NCBI GenBank assembly: GCA_036345935.2
Contig: JADWOT020001351.1
Location: forward strand, 1 to 64,000
Length of the DNA: 64,000 nucleotides
Reading direction: 5' to 3'
From: Taenia hydatigena
Lineage: Eukaryota; Platyhelminthes; Cestoda; Cyclophyllidea; Taeniidae
Of the stretch, positions 23,613 to 36,200 are shown in pieces; within the stretch, counting starts at the first letter, position 1; each line of letters begins with the position of its first letter. The notes under the pieces are model-generated. The model worked only from the letters and a program-made list of their open reading frames with translations. It did not search any database and was not told the DNA's origin. Made by a program: the position numbers and the translations under genes.

Positions 23613-25879
23613 GTCACCACCTTCCATAGGCAATTCTTACTAAGTCAAGTCTAGGAAGACCTAGTGTGGGTGGCAGTAATAATAATAATCGTTTTACTAT
23701 TGTTTGGACTTACACATCCCGTGCACCTAAATGAATGGAAAATTCTGTTATCTTGGTTGGAAGAGGTGGTGAGCACTGAGGTTGTGGGATGTGAAGGATC
23801 CTCTACTGAACTTTGGTCATCTCCACCAAGGCTTCATCTCAAAATTGGCTATAAAAATTCCGTGCCTCGGGACTGCCGTCACACAATTGTGAGTGCTCAA
23901 GACGTCTCAAATGAGACACCTACATTGTTTAGCTCTTCATTAACAATAATTTAATTATTCTAATGGTAACGTGGTAGAGGGAGATGACATAATTCGGTCG
24001 CGATATATCTGCACCTGAAAAGTATCACTGGCATGATTCCCACTACATATACAAGGCCGAAACTCTTGGCAGTTAGTTCAGTAATGGTCGACATCGTCGC
24101 CAATAGTGTTATTACCGTTTCTTCAAGCAGCCGAGCGCTCGTGCACTCCATGATTTTTGCTCGATTTTCTGCGGATCTGCATGAATGCATTTCTTCTCAT
24201 GGCTCATGGCACAGTAATGTCTCAATTCTTAGGCTAATTTAGGGAGACTTACTAACAGCCCTTCTTATGCGTCTTTTTGGGGTTTCGTCGATGTATTCTA
24301 TTAAGAGATACTTAATGATCAGAGTGATAAAATAATCAGGTGCAGAACTTCGTATTCGGAAGGTAGAACGTCAGTCTTGTTGAGAACAGGCTTTGAAATA
24401 GCTAACCAATCAAACTCAGTGAATCCGCTGCCATGAATTGATTACAAAGAAAATTGTCTTTCAGATGGTTTGTTACCTAGGAGGTCAAGGGACAGAGGTA
24501 AAAATATGAAAAAGATTTTTCATAATGCAGGCGGGTTGCTTATTAACTCGCACACTGAGGGGAGGTGGAAAACTTGAAAGCCAATTTGGGTACCCTTTGG
24601 TTTCTTCTGCCACAGGTTGATTCTCCTTGATCATCAGTGTGACGTCGTGGAGCCGCTGCTACGGATTATGCTGCAGTATTTCCGTGCATGGAGCTCTTGA
24701 CAGATGATCTACTCTTGATGGTTATAGATAATAATCCGTTTCCATATTAATTTCAATGCGCCGTTTAAGAGATATAAAGTGGATAAATTGAAAAAAACTT
24801 GCCTTTTTCTATACTTTGAGGCGAAGAGACGATGGTTCTGACCGAGTAAATAATTTGCTATATCCAAACACATTTTAAATTATGCGCAGACTTGGAAACG
24901 CTAGAATTACGCGCATTATCACTTTGCATCACTCAGTCCAAATAAAAAAACAATGGCAAGCTCTTTATGAACTACTTTTATGTCATGTTTGGAAGTTAAC
25001 CATTTTTTACTGAGCAAACTTATTAACATGGACAAGCGACAGAACTGCTTAATTCACCAGACCAGAAGTGCCATTAATAATAAAGTCATTCTTAACAAAG
25101 GTAGCGGTCGAGACATTTGATTTCAAGCATTGTTTATCGCAAACCTTGAACGAGTTGCATGCTATTCTTACTACTCTGCATATATCTCAGCCTCAAAGAC
25201 GGAGTGGACGAATCAAATCGCAAAAAAACATTTGTCATGAAGTCCATTGCTAGTTAATAAGCCTTGTCACTCATAAAGACTTCCACTTTATCGTCGTTCC
25301 ACTATCCAATTCTTCATCATCCACTGACCGTAAGTATACTTCTCATCAGCCACCTCCACCGCCTCTCGTCTTCGTCATCGTCAGTGAGTGCCTTCTTTGT
25401 CTCCTACTGCGTTCTAGATGCTCATTCATATTGCATTCCACTGAAAACAAATCGTCTTTACATGACATGAGATTTTTGTCAGTTCCATTAGTCGTGTCCA
25501 CTTCAGTTTGAAACAACGTAGGGAATTGAGAGGCCGCATGAAGGAAAAATGCGACAAAAGGTAATGAAGTAAGCTAACAGATGGGCAATGGAGTTGGGGT
25601 TAAATGGGCAACCAACTAGCCACCTGACGAATGACCAAATGTTGATTTGGTTGGCTTAGTGGACAAGTTAGGAAGGGAAGATAAGGTGGGTGAGCCTCCT
25701 CACCCACATGCACACAAGCACACTTGCATAACCTTACCTGATTGCGTGTGACACCAATTAAGGCGCCTCTCTAAAAGGACGGAAATAAAAGTGAACAATA
25801 ACATGCACACAAACTTGTGTAAACAGACAGGCAGGTGCAAAATGCATATTAGAAACAGAGCAAGAGAGTTGGAGCGGAA

Positions 25880-26320
25880 AACACACATTCCTACACGTTA
25901 TTGTGAGGCGTCAGATAAGGGCATTCTATACAAGAAGAATAAAAGGATTAGGCAGTAAAGTGGACAGGTAGGATTTTATCAGGTACAAATCACGAAGTAG
26001 GAAGTGGGAGCAACGTGTTCATCTTCGCTCTTGAAGAGCTAAGTGGAGGAGGAGTAGGAGATGAAACTGAGGCCAGCGCGGCCTGAGTTATAAATCGTCG
26101 TATCATTTAATCATGCCATAATCACGGGTAGGACTAGTGAGGAGAGGAGAAGAGACTTACAAGGAGGGCGCTGGCAGATGATGGGGTAGAATTAGCAGGC
26201 AGGGAAGAATTGTTTAAATTCAGAGGATGCAGATGTGAGAGGAGCGTAAGAGAAAGAGAAAGCGAGATTTTCTCGTGTCAACAAAGCTGAAAAAATAAAG
26301 GTAAGAGTAAGGTAAGGGTG
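25880..26320. other. Purine-rich (GA-rich) tract
   Basis: The plus strand is dominated by runs of A and G (GGAGAGGAGAAGAG, AGAGAAAGAGAAAGCGAG). It is not a regular microsatellite. Such tracts can be polypyrimidine-rich minus-strand intron sequence or low-complexity spacer. No gene is assigned. Confidence 0.5.
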
Positions 26321-27236
26321 TACTCACTACCCTTTTCCTGTTGAGTTAAACACGTGGAGCGCACATTGCAAGAAAAAAATGTGATATTCAAGAGATGGAC
26401 ACCCATTAAGCATAACATGAAACGAAGGGGGCGCTCATCAAAGATGCGCTGAAGTGTGGCATGAGAAAGGAGAACTGTTCTCCACCCATTTTGAATGTCA
26501 TCAGATTTACTTCTTACTTATGTGCCTTAACCCCTAATATCTGCGCAGAAGAAAAATCGGACCTCAGTTCGCATGGCATAGAGTTGCGTCAAAACTATTG
26601 GGTGGGCCAAATTGGAGCACAAGAGTTGACTTCAATGGTAATGTGTAAGGCGCCTTTTAGGATGCGGCATGGAAGGTAAGTCAAATAGCCTTGTCCACCC
26701 TCTTCTTTCCTATTTTATCCAAGTCTGTCACAATCTAGCCTAGGTGACTAAACCAGTCACCAGTCAAGCCCAGTCTTGAGCACTATGCTACCATGCTTCA
26801 GATCTCATGGTGATGCTGCTAATTTAGTGATTTTAAGTCCATATTTGAGATACGAAAAGTGAGAGCGGCAGAGAAGGCGTAAGGCAGAGTAGGGATTAGC
26901 TAGAGAACTCCGAATCTAACTCAGAAAGTTTACTGTTGAGGTAACAAAAATTCATCTCTGATGCGCATTTATAACTCAGAAATTTGTGCATGCAATTTCT
27001 TCCATGGAAGCAAAGAAACATGAAGGTTTAGATGGAAAAGGCGGGGGAATGATTGAGATGGCGGTCAAGAGGTGAGAAGTCGTAGATATGGAAGGAGATA
27101 GGGTGTAAAGGATGAAAAGAGGATTGAAAACGGGCACCGTAGGATGACGCTGCATGGTGTCCTGGAGCAGTATTCTTTATTTCTTTCCCAGTTTTTTTTT
27201 TCATTTTCTCCTGAATTGATCCATATATTCACTTAC

Positions 27237-27419
27237 CTAGCCATGTGACTGCGTAGGATATGGCAAAATTGACACGACAAAAGAATTTTTTAATGACATA
27301 CCTGAAGATTGAAGGATGAGGGGCCGGTAACACAACTTACCCCTAATTTCCACGATATCTATCTCAAACTGCATCCAGCTTAGATTTCCATGCTCTAATC
27401 TCTGAGCTCTTAGGCTCAA
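27237..27419 (-). other. Possible splice-bounded exon, weak
   Basis: On the minus strand RLEHGNLSWMQFEIDIVEIR runs into a donor GTAAGTTG after AATTAGGG. The donor context resembles that at 57411-57424 (ATTTAGGG then GTGAGTTG) in the membrane-protein model at 56-57 kb, and both leave the frame in phase 1. A following exon-like piece starts GTATG after TCTTCAG. Too short to call a paralogue. Confidence 0.2.
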
Positions 27420-28949
27420 GCCAAATCATCTCATCGCCTCACTTGCACGGCTTGTGCTTGTATCAGGACAGGTGGCTCTAAAAATGTCTGCTACAGCATA
27501 ACTGTAGGGACTAGAATTAGTCCAAACTCAGGATGGCACAAAATTGGCTTACACATTTGTAGTTATGATTGTGCTAAAGTGCAGTTTCCAGAGAAGATAG
27601 CAGATTTTACACTAAGGAGGGTTACGCCTACGAGGCTATAAAAATCAGTGCCGATCAAGTCTTGCAAAGATGTGTTTGGGCCAGAAGAGACATCCTAACC
27701 CCATTTAAAGGTGTGATTCTTTGCTTGGATGTTGCCATTGCCTTGAATTTTACACTCAGTTTAAAATGCAAAATCTAGATAAAAATTTCTTGTAAATGGA
27801 TCTACTAGGCAGTGAAATATTTAGCAGTATGCGTTGAAAACGAGAAAATTCTGATTAGAGAAGGCGATTCGTTAGGACACACGATTAAAAGTCGCCTTGG
27901 AGGAAAACAGATGGCGTCCGGATGACACATCATATCATCAGGTTAATTGCAGTGCAGTAGTTCATAAAGGCGGCAAATAGGTAGGCGCTATTTAAGATCG
28001 CGTAGGGTTAATCTGAGTCTGATGACAAAGCTGTGATGCTGCTAACGTGTAAATGGACGCATGCATGTCTTCTCTGCTTAATCCCCTTCAACCATTTTTT
28101 CAACTAGGGTTTAGGATGTGTCACAGAAGTAAATTTTTGAAGGTTCTCTGATAATTTCTTGGTTACCAACGGATTCCCTTCCTTATCTTCTAAAATCCAT
28201 AGCACGATTGCATGACTTGGTGCAGATTTGTGAACCTAAGCCGGCTAATTTGCCGTCCATGCAGGCGGCGTCATAAAGAACCTTACGTCGCCATGAATGG
28301 TTGCTTATTTTGACTAGTGAGTAAAGAGTGGAAGGAAGGATTGGGCATTAATGCTTCCAATAATGCCACCATGTTTAAATATAACTATATTTTCTTGCAA
28401 CATTCCCAGGAATAAAAGAAAATTTTAGTTAAGGACCAAAAATGTTGTTAAGACAGAACCAGGCTGAAAGTAGAACGAAAATCGATGGTAGATAAGGAGA
28501 GAAATCCAAAGCAGGTGTAGAAAGAACAAAGTATCTGCATAATACAATTGATAAAAAGGGGTAAAAATGTTTTGCAAGCATGTTATATATTTCCCGCTCC
28601 ATCAAGCGGTAAGTGTTCAACAATGCATTTCCTGACCTAGCCTAAACGACTTTCCTTTCATTGTCTCGCATTCTCACGCATCGACGTCGTCAATATTTAA
28701 TCCCGGAACACTTCAACATTTTTATCGATGCACATGCCTTTTTTCCTTTCTACAATTCCTCCTTCACCACCGCACTCCCTCAGTTTTCCTTGCCAATATA
28801 GAAAAGTTGCATTTTGGGCGCACCTGCGTTGTCAGATTTTATAACAAGAAATGTCACAAGAATTCAAAATAGCTGCCTTCTGATCCCCAATTTTGTGCGA
28901 CTCTTGATCAAAATAGATAAAAAGAGCACACCTCTATTACTATGTTCTA

Positions 28950-29190
28950 CTAGCTTTTCTTGTCAAAATAGACACTCCTTCCACCGGCCAAACACGCCTC
29001 GTCCGAATATAAGACATGAACTGCCTTAGTCTCCTGCAGACTTCACTAAAGCATAAGCGTTGCTCTTCTGTAACATCTAAATAGGGAAATAGTAAAATGA
29101 GAACTGCTGATAACATTTACAAAAGGAAGCACGAACCAAAGCTTCAAATCTGATCAATTTGGAATCAAATAAAGGAGAAAAGAGATTTGC
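28950..29190 (+). repeat. Diverged direct repeat, copy 1
   Basis: Shares an ordered series of blocks with 33998-34160: CTAGCTT-TT-T-CCAAAATAGACAC-like, GAGAACTG-TG and AAAT-T-(G)ATCAATTT-GGA. Estimated identity is moderate with gaps. A weaker match to the first block occurs near 42534-42560. Origin unknown. Confidence 0.4.
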
Positions 29191-29569
29191 TCCAACAAAA
29201 ATTGATTTAACTGTCAAAAGTACCGTGGGTGTAGGTGGCGAGGAATAAGCATTTCACAATTATGGATGACAGTTTCCATTGTGTGCTAATTTCAGTTCAG
29301 CAAAGGTCTTAACAGGATTGTCAATTTAAAGGCTGCCTATAACACAGAAGGAGAAAGGAAACAACACGTGGTTTAAAAAAAAAGTAAAACTAAACGGTAG
29401 TCACTTGCCGAATTAGCAGTAACTATTTATTGTAAAAGAAAATACTACCTTTTTTCTTTGATCCAGCTTGGGCTGAAACTACCAACTAATTTAAAATAAA
29501 AGCATCAATCACTTGCGAATCTTCGTTTTAAATTACTACACTGCTTGCCTACACATGGGTCCTGGAACT

Positions 29570-29935
29570 GGTAAACTAGGCTACTCCAGCAAACACCCGG
29601 TCACGATCATGCCGGTGTCGCATTCTTACACAACCTTTGTTTAGCCGAGCGCGCACAGCGAGGATATGCTTTAGTGACCCTTCTCATTTTATCGTTCTGG
29701 CTAAGTCTTTTCCTTCTGGTGTTTCCTGATTGGCGCACTTCTCGAAGACTACTACCCCTCGATGGCTGCCGTAAGCATGTGCAGCAATTGTGTCTAATGT
29801 CTACCTTATCGTCACCTCTGAAGCGTCTTTGCTTTCTGCTACGACCCCAGTACTTATTATCGTACAAGGATATGTTAGATACCTCGACGACTAAAGAAGG
29901 CTTATAGTGCATGGCCCTGACAGTGCAAATTCTTC
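29570..29935 (+). other. GC-richer coding-like patch with stops
   Basis: Base composition is clearly richer in G+C than the flanks. One plus-strand frame gives protein-like segments separated by stops: FSDPSHFIVLAKSFPSGVS, stop, LAHFSKTTTPRWLP, stop, ACAAIVSNVYLIVTSEASLL, then after a third stop IVHGPDSANSSLTQLLLNSL. A second plus frame and a minus frame are also open over long stretches, so the true frame is uncertain. This could be a processed pseudogene of an unrecognised protein. Confidence 0.3.
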
Positions 29936-30653
29936 GCTTACACAGTTATTATTAAATAGTCTAATGCAAACGTTGGAATATACTGACTACATCAATCTTT
30001 GCAATGAAATCCTGTAAATTCTAACAGTCAGCTTCGTTGAATAACGGTGACTTGCTTGTGTCATACTGCTACCTTCTACAACCCTATCCTTATTCTGTAT
30101 GCTTCACTCATTCCAATGCATTTTTAGATTTTGTATTCTTATCTTATTTTTCTAACATTTTAATGAAAATTCAACTTTCCGCATAACAGTGACCAAAATA
30201 AAAACGACAGCACTAATAAATGCAGCATGCTCGTCTTGTGTCAAGCACATGCTTTCTCGCAGAACCAATAGCTGCTAAGTTTAGGCAGCCCGCCGGAGAA
30301 CTCTAGAAAGCATACAAGCATGTTTTAATTATCGTGCTTAAAATGCGTGCATAATTCATTAAAATACCTAGTAACTTATAAAGGCGCGCCTAACTGTCGG
30401 TATTGTGGCATTACCGTGGCAACATCTAAGCTATCTAAACCAGTGATGGAGCATTACTTAACGCAGTAAAATTCAATGTCTGCCTTTCCATCTCCATCAA
30501 GCTTTCTTACCTAATTCTACGCAGTTGGACAATTCCTTTTAAAATCTTTGCGATTTGCAAATCATGTTCTTCACATTGAATCTCTTGCCCTACTGAGATA
30601 TCAGTTTAAAGTAGGAAGGCAAAATCTTCAAGTAAGCATCACTGGAAACTTAC

Positions 30654-30712
30654 GATTTTTGCTCACACAATAGCGTATATTTGCATTCTACCAAACGCTT
30701 TGCGTTAAATGT
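30654..30712 (-). CDS. Third exon of zinc-finger copy B (model)
   Basis: A 59-nt segment between acceptor TTTTGTAG and donor GTAAGT. In the phase set by the previous exon the reading is His-Ile-stop, so the protein would end here. Its size and the GCAAAAAT-(T/C) just before the donor match the 61-nt exon of copy C. Confidence 0.35.
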
Positions 30713-30785
30713 CTACAAAACAGAAGGCACCAAGGCGTCACAACAAGCACTTATTACAAAATAAGTCCGTCAAAGAAACACTCAC

Positions 30786-30890
30786 GGATATGATGCGAAC
30801 GCATATGAACTAACATCGCTTCGAACGTTGAATATCTTGCAAAGCGTTCTGTACAGTAAAAGCGCACCTCCGAATTCGCCATTCTTTGGG
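30786..30890 (-). CDS. C2H2 zinc-finger exon, family copy B (second finger, one Cys lost)
   Basis: A 105-nt exon between acceptor CGCTTTAG (30891 upward) and donor GTGAGTG. It reads QRMANSEVRFYCTERFARYS then TFEAMLVHMRSHHI. It aligns residue for residue with copies A and C, but the second metal-binding Cys is Arg (C-T-E-R), so this finger probably cannot hold zinc normally. It enters from the first-finger exon in phase 1 and leaves in phase 1, like its paralogues. Confidence 0.6.
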
Positions 30891-31010
30891 CTAAAGCGTT
30901 GTATGGTGAGGCTAAAAATTTAGGAGAAGTTTGTGTGGGAAGTCAAAGCTGCGGCTGGGGAGCAGCACACACAGAGGATTATAATCAAGGGGTAGCAGGT
31001 GCTCACTCAC

Positions 31011-31102
31011 CAATATGCGTTCCGATGAAATGACTGAGAAGCAAAGAGAAGTTTGCGAATTGAGCGAGGCACACATGGCATACATTGTGTTCCCAGACTT
31101 TT
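31011..31102 (-). CDS. C2H2 zinc-finger exon, family copy B (first finger)
   Basis: A 92-nt exon between acceptor ATCCTCAG (31103 upward) and donor GTGAGTGAG. It encodes VWEHNVCHVCLAQFANFS then LLLSHFIGTHI: C-x2-C-x12-H-x4-H. The H-x4-H spacing and the GTHI ending recur in copy C (63410-63495). It joins the 31180-31268 exon (phase 2) and the 30786-30890 exon (phase 1) without breaking the frame. Confidence 0.6.
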
Positions 31103-31179
31103 CTGAGGATCAGAGGAAGTTATACGACATATAAGAGGGCATGCGGCAAAAATTAAAGAGGCTTAATATTTTCCTTTAC

Positions 31180-31268
31180 CTTTCTGGTGCCACAAGAGCA
31201 CCCCGCATGATCTGTGAGACGTTTGACAAATCGAGCAATGCAGTTCCAGGGTGACCAAAATGCGTCAT
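31180..31268 (-). CDS. Possible first coding exon of zinc-finger copy B
   Basis: From an ATG at 31268 the minus strand reads MTHFGHPGTALLDLSNVSQI then MRGALVAPE and reaches a donor GTAAAG at 31174-31179 in phase 2. The donor context CACCAGAAAGGTAA recurs as CACCAAAAAGGTAA in copy C. With the next exons it gives a 97-residue protein with two fingers and a stop just inside exon 3. The start is uncertain because the frame is open further upstream. Confidence 0.4.
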
Positions 31269-32000
31269 GCATGTGCAAAAGAGGGGAAGAAGATTGTGAA
31301 GCGACTTACTTGATTCGATTCTTCATTGTGCATCTCATCGTTATTCAGATTAAATCAGTGTCGCTTCACTACATTTTATTTATGCAACAACCTGATGCAA
31401 AACTAGTGGGCATAAGCGCAAGTACTTATTCACAAATACATGGATGCATTCGCACAGAGATATGTGTCTAAAAATGAGAGATGCCTACTATGATGCTCGC
31501 GAATTAAGTGCCCAAGGCCTGAAACAACGTTGGTGAATAACGCAGAGCAAGTGGTACAAATGTAGAAAAACATTTAACAGTGGAAATAACAAGTTGTGCA
31601 AAATCTTGCAAAAGGACTTGTGTTGAATTTAACGGATTGGAAAATGGACCTCCCGGCCCTGTTTTTAGCATTACACGTAATTAAAACGCGGAGGAGCGGA
31701 ACTCGAAAGCAGAACCAAAGTTTTGAGCAATAAGGTCATGTAATTAAAGTTCATCGTAATGTAAGGACTTTTTCTTTGCTAAGAGCTTTAGTTAAAGATG
31801 TAGTAAGAATTACACTTCCTTCTTTCAAGGGATGAAAAGCTGTTTGTCAAAAATGTTTTCCAATGCACTGCGCATTTCCAGGGAGGATATTTTAGCATGC
31901 TCAATTGAAATCCACATTATTTTTGCCATCAGAGAGGAAATATTGTTTGCTAATCCATATCGTGTTAAAATAAAATCAAAGCCATAGAATATTTCTTCAA

Positions 32001-32626
32001 GTTACACAACGCTTGTGATTATTAGAGATGTCTTTGGTCCGCTCAATAGCTCTATACTCCTTACATCGGCTCAGCAATGGGATGGGAGCACGCTTTGCAC
32101 TCTTGACTAAGTGCGGGTAATGCTTGTCGTATTCATCAAGTGGTCAAGTATCTAATGAAAATGTTCAATATAATGCCCCTAACCTTGTAGACGAATTACC
32201 TACAATAGCTGAACAAATGACACGTCGGCAGAAATCGTTGCATCCAATGAAGAGCGCAGCCACTCATTAAATCCAGGCTTAGTTTTCATTTGTTTGGAAT
32301 AATATTTAGTACCGAGCCAATACGGCACATTCCAAGTGGTTTGCACTTTGTGACCCTCATTATGAGTCAAATGCTTTTCGATGCTAGACAAATAAGCACT
32401 CGATAGCGTCATGCTTAAGGTATATCTGTTCAATATGATTTCTTGCCATCTGTCTGCAATACATTTTGGGAAGCCAGGACTATAACCATGTTTTTAGGCT
32501 CCTGTGTGGCAAATAAATTACATAGAAATGGAAGTTGCGAAAACTAATTAGGATCCGATCGGATTTTGGGGACTCGGTCATACTCTATTTTAATTATGGC
32601 GTGAGCATTTACATTTTGTTTAATGT
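32001..32626 (-). repeat. 626-bp inverted repeat, right arm
   Basis: The inverted partner of 22987-23612. Together the arms span 9.64 kb end to end. The nearly perfect match implies a very recent duplication or continuing gene conversion. An assembly artefact must also be considered. Confidence 0.95.
32200..32493 (-). CDS. Duplicated open frame inside the right arm
   Basis: The same peptide as in the left arm at 23120-23413, read on the opposite strand; see that entry for motifs. The two frames point towards each other across the spacer. Confidence 0.35.
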   Translation of the reverse strand, partial: KHGYSPGFPKCIADRWQEIILNRYTLSMTLSSAYLSSIEKHLTHNEGHKVQTTWNVPYWLGTKYYSKQMKTKPGFNEWLRSSLDATISADVSFVQLL

Positions 32627-33207
32627 AATTTTGCCATGCGTGTTATGGTCGACAGCTGTTTCGGTAAAGTTATTTTAATAAATACGTTCGGTTTGTTCAG
32701 GCAGAACTGTGCTATAAACGTCAAGTAACTGTTACAAAATTAGGTAACATAAATAAAACACAAAAGCATCATAAACACGTGCCATATGCCTCCACAAGGA
32801 AAAGAATCAAGGTAGCCTACACACAAGGACAGATCCGAAGTGGCCATAGCTCTCTCTTCCCTTCGTCTTCGTAACAGAGAATCGTTTGCAGATATATCCT
32901 TGTCAAAGTGTTCGCTTCTGCGTCATTAATTTGCGTAACTAAGAGTTGGGCACTAGCAACCATGAAGCGGTGCATGTCTCAGAACTGAGAGCACGCTATC
33001 CAGTATTGCGCATCCGTGTCTTCGTTGCAATATGAAGGCCGCTTTATTACTCTAAATTACTTAGAATGCAATCAGACCAATGACGGTGTTTCTTTGATGC
33101 ATAACAACATTGTGGTTTCGGAGACGCCACTGCACTTTTCTGTGTTGACGCAAATGCTAACAACTTTTTCCAAACTTGCATCGCTCAAGGTCGCCCCTAA
33201 GAAATAG

Positions 33208-36200
33208 GCTTGAGTCATACCATATGAAATAAATTTTGCCCTCATTTCTTAGTTATTCTAAAGATTTAAGGTTTTTTCTTCTTCTGAGTAGCACACGGTC
33301 AAAGTTAAACTATTTACTTTGACCACTTCGTACCGATTCGCTATGCCATTGTCTTCAGCACTCTTTTCCATTTCCTGTCAACAAGTTTTAAGCGAGGCCT
33401 GCTTCCAGGGGTATGTGTATGGCACAACCTGCCCTATGTAAAACTCTCTGTCTCAAATTTCATTCACATAATCTTGGTGCACGAAGGCGACATAACGTTT
33501 AAAAATATTGTGGGTTCACCAATAGACTGCAGGCTACTGCATCGGGTACTCGTATAGCGCCGGAATTCCTTCGTTATTCTAATACATTAGTGATACCAAG
33601 CTTTAATAATTCTCTCAGTATTTTTAAGTAGGTGAGGGGATCCCAAAGTCATCAAGGAATCTACAAGGTGCTTAGGAAATGATTTGTTTAGCGCAACACG
33701 CAAACGACCGATTCATTCTTAACTTCTTTTAGCATATTCTGCTTCGCGTTGGCTTAATGTGTATGATTCCGTTCTATTCTCTTTTATTCCTCCTCGCTTT
33801 TCCTTCTTCCCTAAGCACATGGACAAATTGAGTATCATCAGGTGACTATGAAACCTCTGCTACCATTGCATCTTCTCAAGTACTTACCCCCTCTCACACT
33901 GCATCTTAACACTAGCAAGCTGCCAAGCCTCAACTACGAATAATATCAAATTAGAAGAGATCAATAAAGAGCATAACCTAATGCTTTTGCCATCCTAGCT
34001 TACTTTGCCAAAATAGACACCTTAAACATTTGCTACACCTGAATTGCCCGAGGTGAAAGCGAGAACTGTTGCCATCTCATATAGAGGAAAAAGGGTTGCT
34101 AACTTACAAATTCTAGTCAATTTTGGATTAATATGGGTCAAAAGAACGGAACTTTATACCCTTGCTGCCTCTGATTTCTCTGCAAAAACATTACCTTTGC
34201 GCCTCGGTCAGACCTGAGTCGCAGAACTGTAAAACGTGAAACGTCACAAGCGAAAAAAGGAAATAGGGTATTAAGTTTTAACTCTGATTATTTTAAATCG
34301 AATGGGAGAGGAAAGCGTGCTGTTTCGCGTACTTATTGGAAGCTATTATGGAATGAAACATGCACCTGACTTTCAATTTGGATCAAATCTGGTCGCAGGG
34401 AAATGGGATCGCCAGTTGCTTATTCAATGTCAACTGATCTCGTCTAATGTCAGTCAGTTTGAATACTAATGGTCGCGGTTCGAAAGCAATTAAAAGCGAC
34501 TACTCTATAAATTAAAGAAAATGGCTAGTTTAATTGCGCTTGATATTGGCAAAATCATTCTTTGTTGCCAACCTTTGGCAAGAAATTACCACCATTCGGT
34601 GCCTACAAAGTCAAACCACTTTTAGACTTTCCAGAAATCACACGGGATCGCAGTGGCATCAAAATGAAGAAGTAGCGCACAGAATTGTAGGGATCATGCC
34701 AGTGATCTGAAACATAGTCCTCTAACAATCGCTAATTAACCATTTATTACTAATTATTATTGTCAGACTTTTGTAAATCTAAGGTGGTACGGATGTTTGT
34801 AGCCCACGCATTTACAACAAACAGGCGACGACAACCATGATATGTGCAGTCATGATTTCTACTGTGACCACTATCTCTTAATTGTCTGTTACAAACGCAA
34901 CTAATCCCAAATACGATTCAATTTACTGCAAAGATGGGAACGCTCCTGTGGTAAGCATTCAAATAAAGGAAGTGAACGATCCCTTTTAAATCAGGTGGTT
35001 TGCAATTTATGGGTTAAATGGTCGAATAAGCCACTAGTTGTTGAATATTTCAAATATTAGATCTCGTCCAAGGTCATCGTTAAATTCCAGCTATCCTAGA
35101 AAAAATTATCACTGATTTTTCATCCTATAGGCATAATACAATTAGGAAAATGTTCTACTATTCGTCACAATCTTGCCAAGTCAGTGTTTCGGTGTACATC
35201 AATTTGAATCCTGTTAATGCAATTGCTTGATTACTAACGTAGCAGAACTTAATTTTTGCGTTTGAATCGTCAGCATTAGTGGCTTCAACTTTTCTTGGTT
35301 ATGGCAAAGTGTCTGCACGTTAAGTACTTTTAACAGCCATCTAAACTATTAACTCACCAAGGATCAGACAAACGCGAAGAAAAAATTGCCTCCTCTGCTC
35401 TATGTCCTTCTTTACCACGAGAGGAGTCAGATACTTACTCAGTGAGAAGAAAATCTTATTACAATCTTCGATGACTATTTGGAACCTTGGATTGTAAGGG
35501 GATCTTACGTCCTTTCCTTACATTTTTTTCAGTACCATATTTGAGAGCCTTAACTCCTGGCGCCAGTTTCTACATGCCTGCATGCGAATTAGCCTGGGAG
35601 CATGTATCTAGAAATTGAGGCAGAGGAAGCTGTGTCGTCGCCTTTAGAGACAAGTGCTTTCGCAGCCTGAAGTACGCGCCAGCTAATATTTGATTGAGAA
35701 TGGATAATGCATAGTTCTGGCGATTGTTTTTCTGAAACACATGCCAGACAGCCCTGCACAGCTACATATCATTATTTTTCGTGAGGCCGGCATGCAGCTT
35801 TCTGCTACGTCTTATAGCTATTTTTTCTCTTCCGGCTCAGGGGGTTGATAGGCACAACTTCTTCCATAACCACGACGCCTCTCATATGTCGCAATGCAAT
35901 ATTTCTATAAAGGCTTGTAAATATAGTATTTGGCTTACTTTTGTTTAGCAGAAAATTGTCTTACAGAATGCGTGTAAAACACCTCTATCGTTCTAATCAT
36001 ATGTGCATGACTTTTAAGATGCGCTTTATCACCAGCGTTTAAGCAGCCTGCAGAAGAGTGGCCCAGCGTCACTTGCCTTGGTTCTGTTTGGGATTCGACT
36101 CACGATTCCTGGCATTTTGATGGATGCGAAATATTAACGATGAAGACGATCGGTTGAAACGCGGAAGAAATGGATTACCTTTTAGCTAGAATGTACTTTT

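Larger units (their letters stand above)
23613..32000. other. 8.4-kb spacer between the 626-bp inverted arms
   Basis: Unique sequence apart from the zinc-finger copy B exons at 30.65-31.27 kb, a GC-richer coding-like patch at 29.57-29.93 kb and a purine-rich tract at about 25.9-26.3 kb. No transposase, integrase, polymerase or capsid-like protein was seen, so the spacer does not look like the body of a known autonomous transposon. Confidence 0.5.

Noticed and set aside
22987..32626. Polinton/Maverick-type element (long terminal inverted repeats)
   Set aside because: Arm length would fit, but the span is only 9.6 kb, no polymerase, integrase, protease or capsid-like frame lies between the arms, and no 6-bp target-site duplication is seen.
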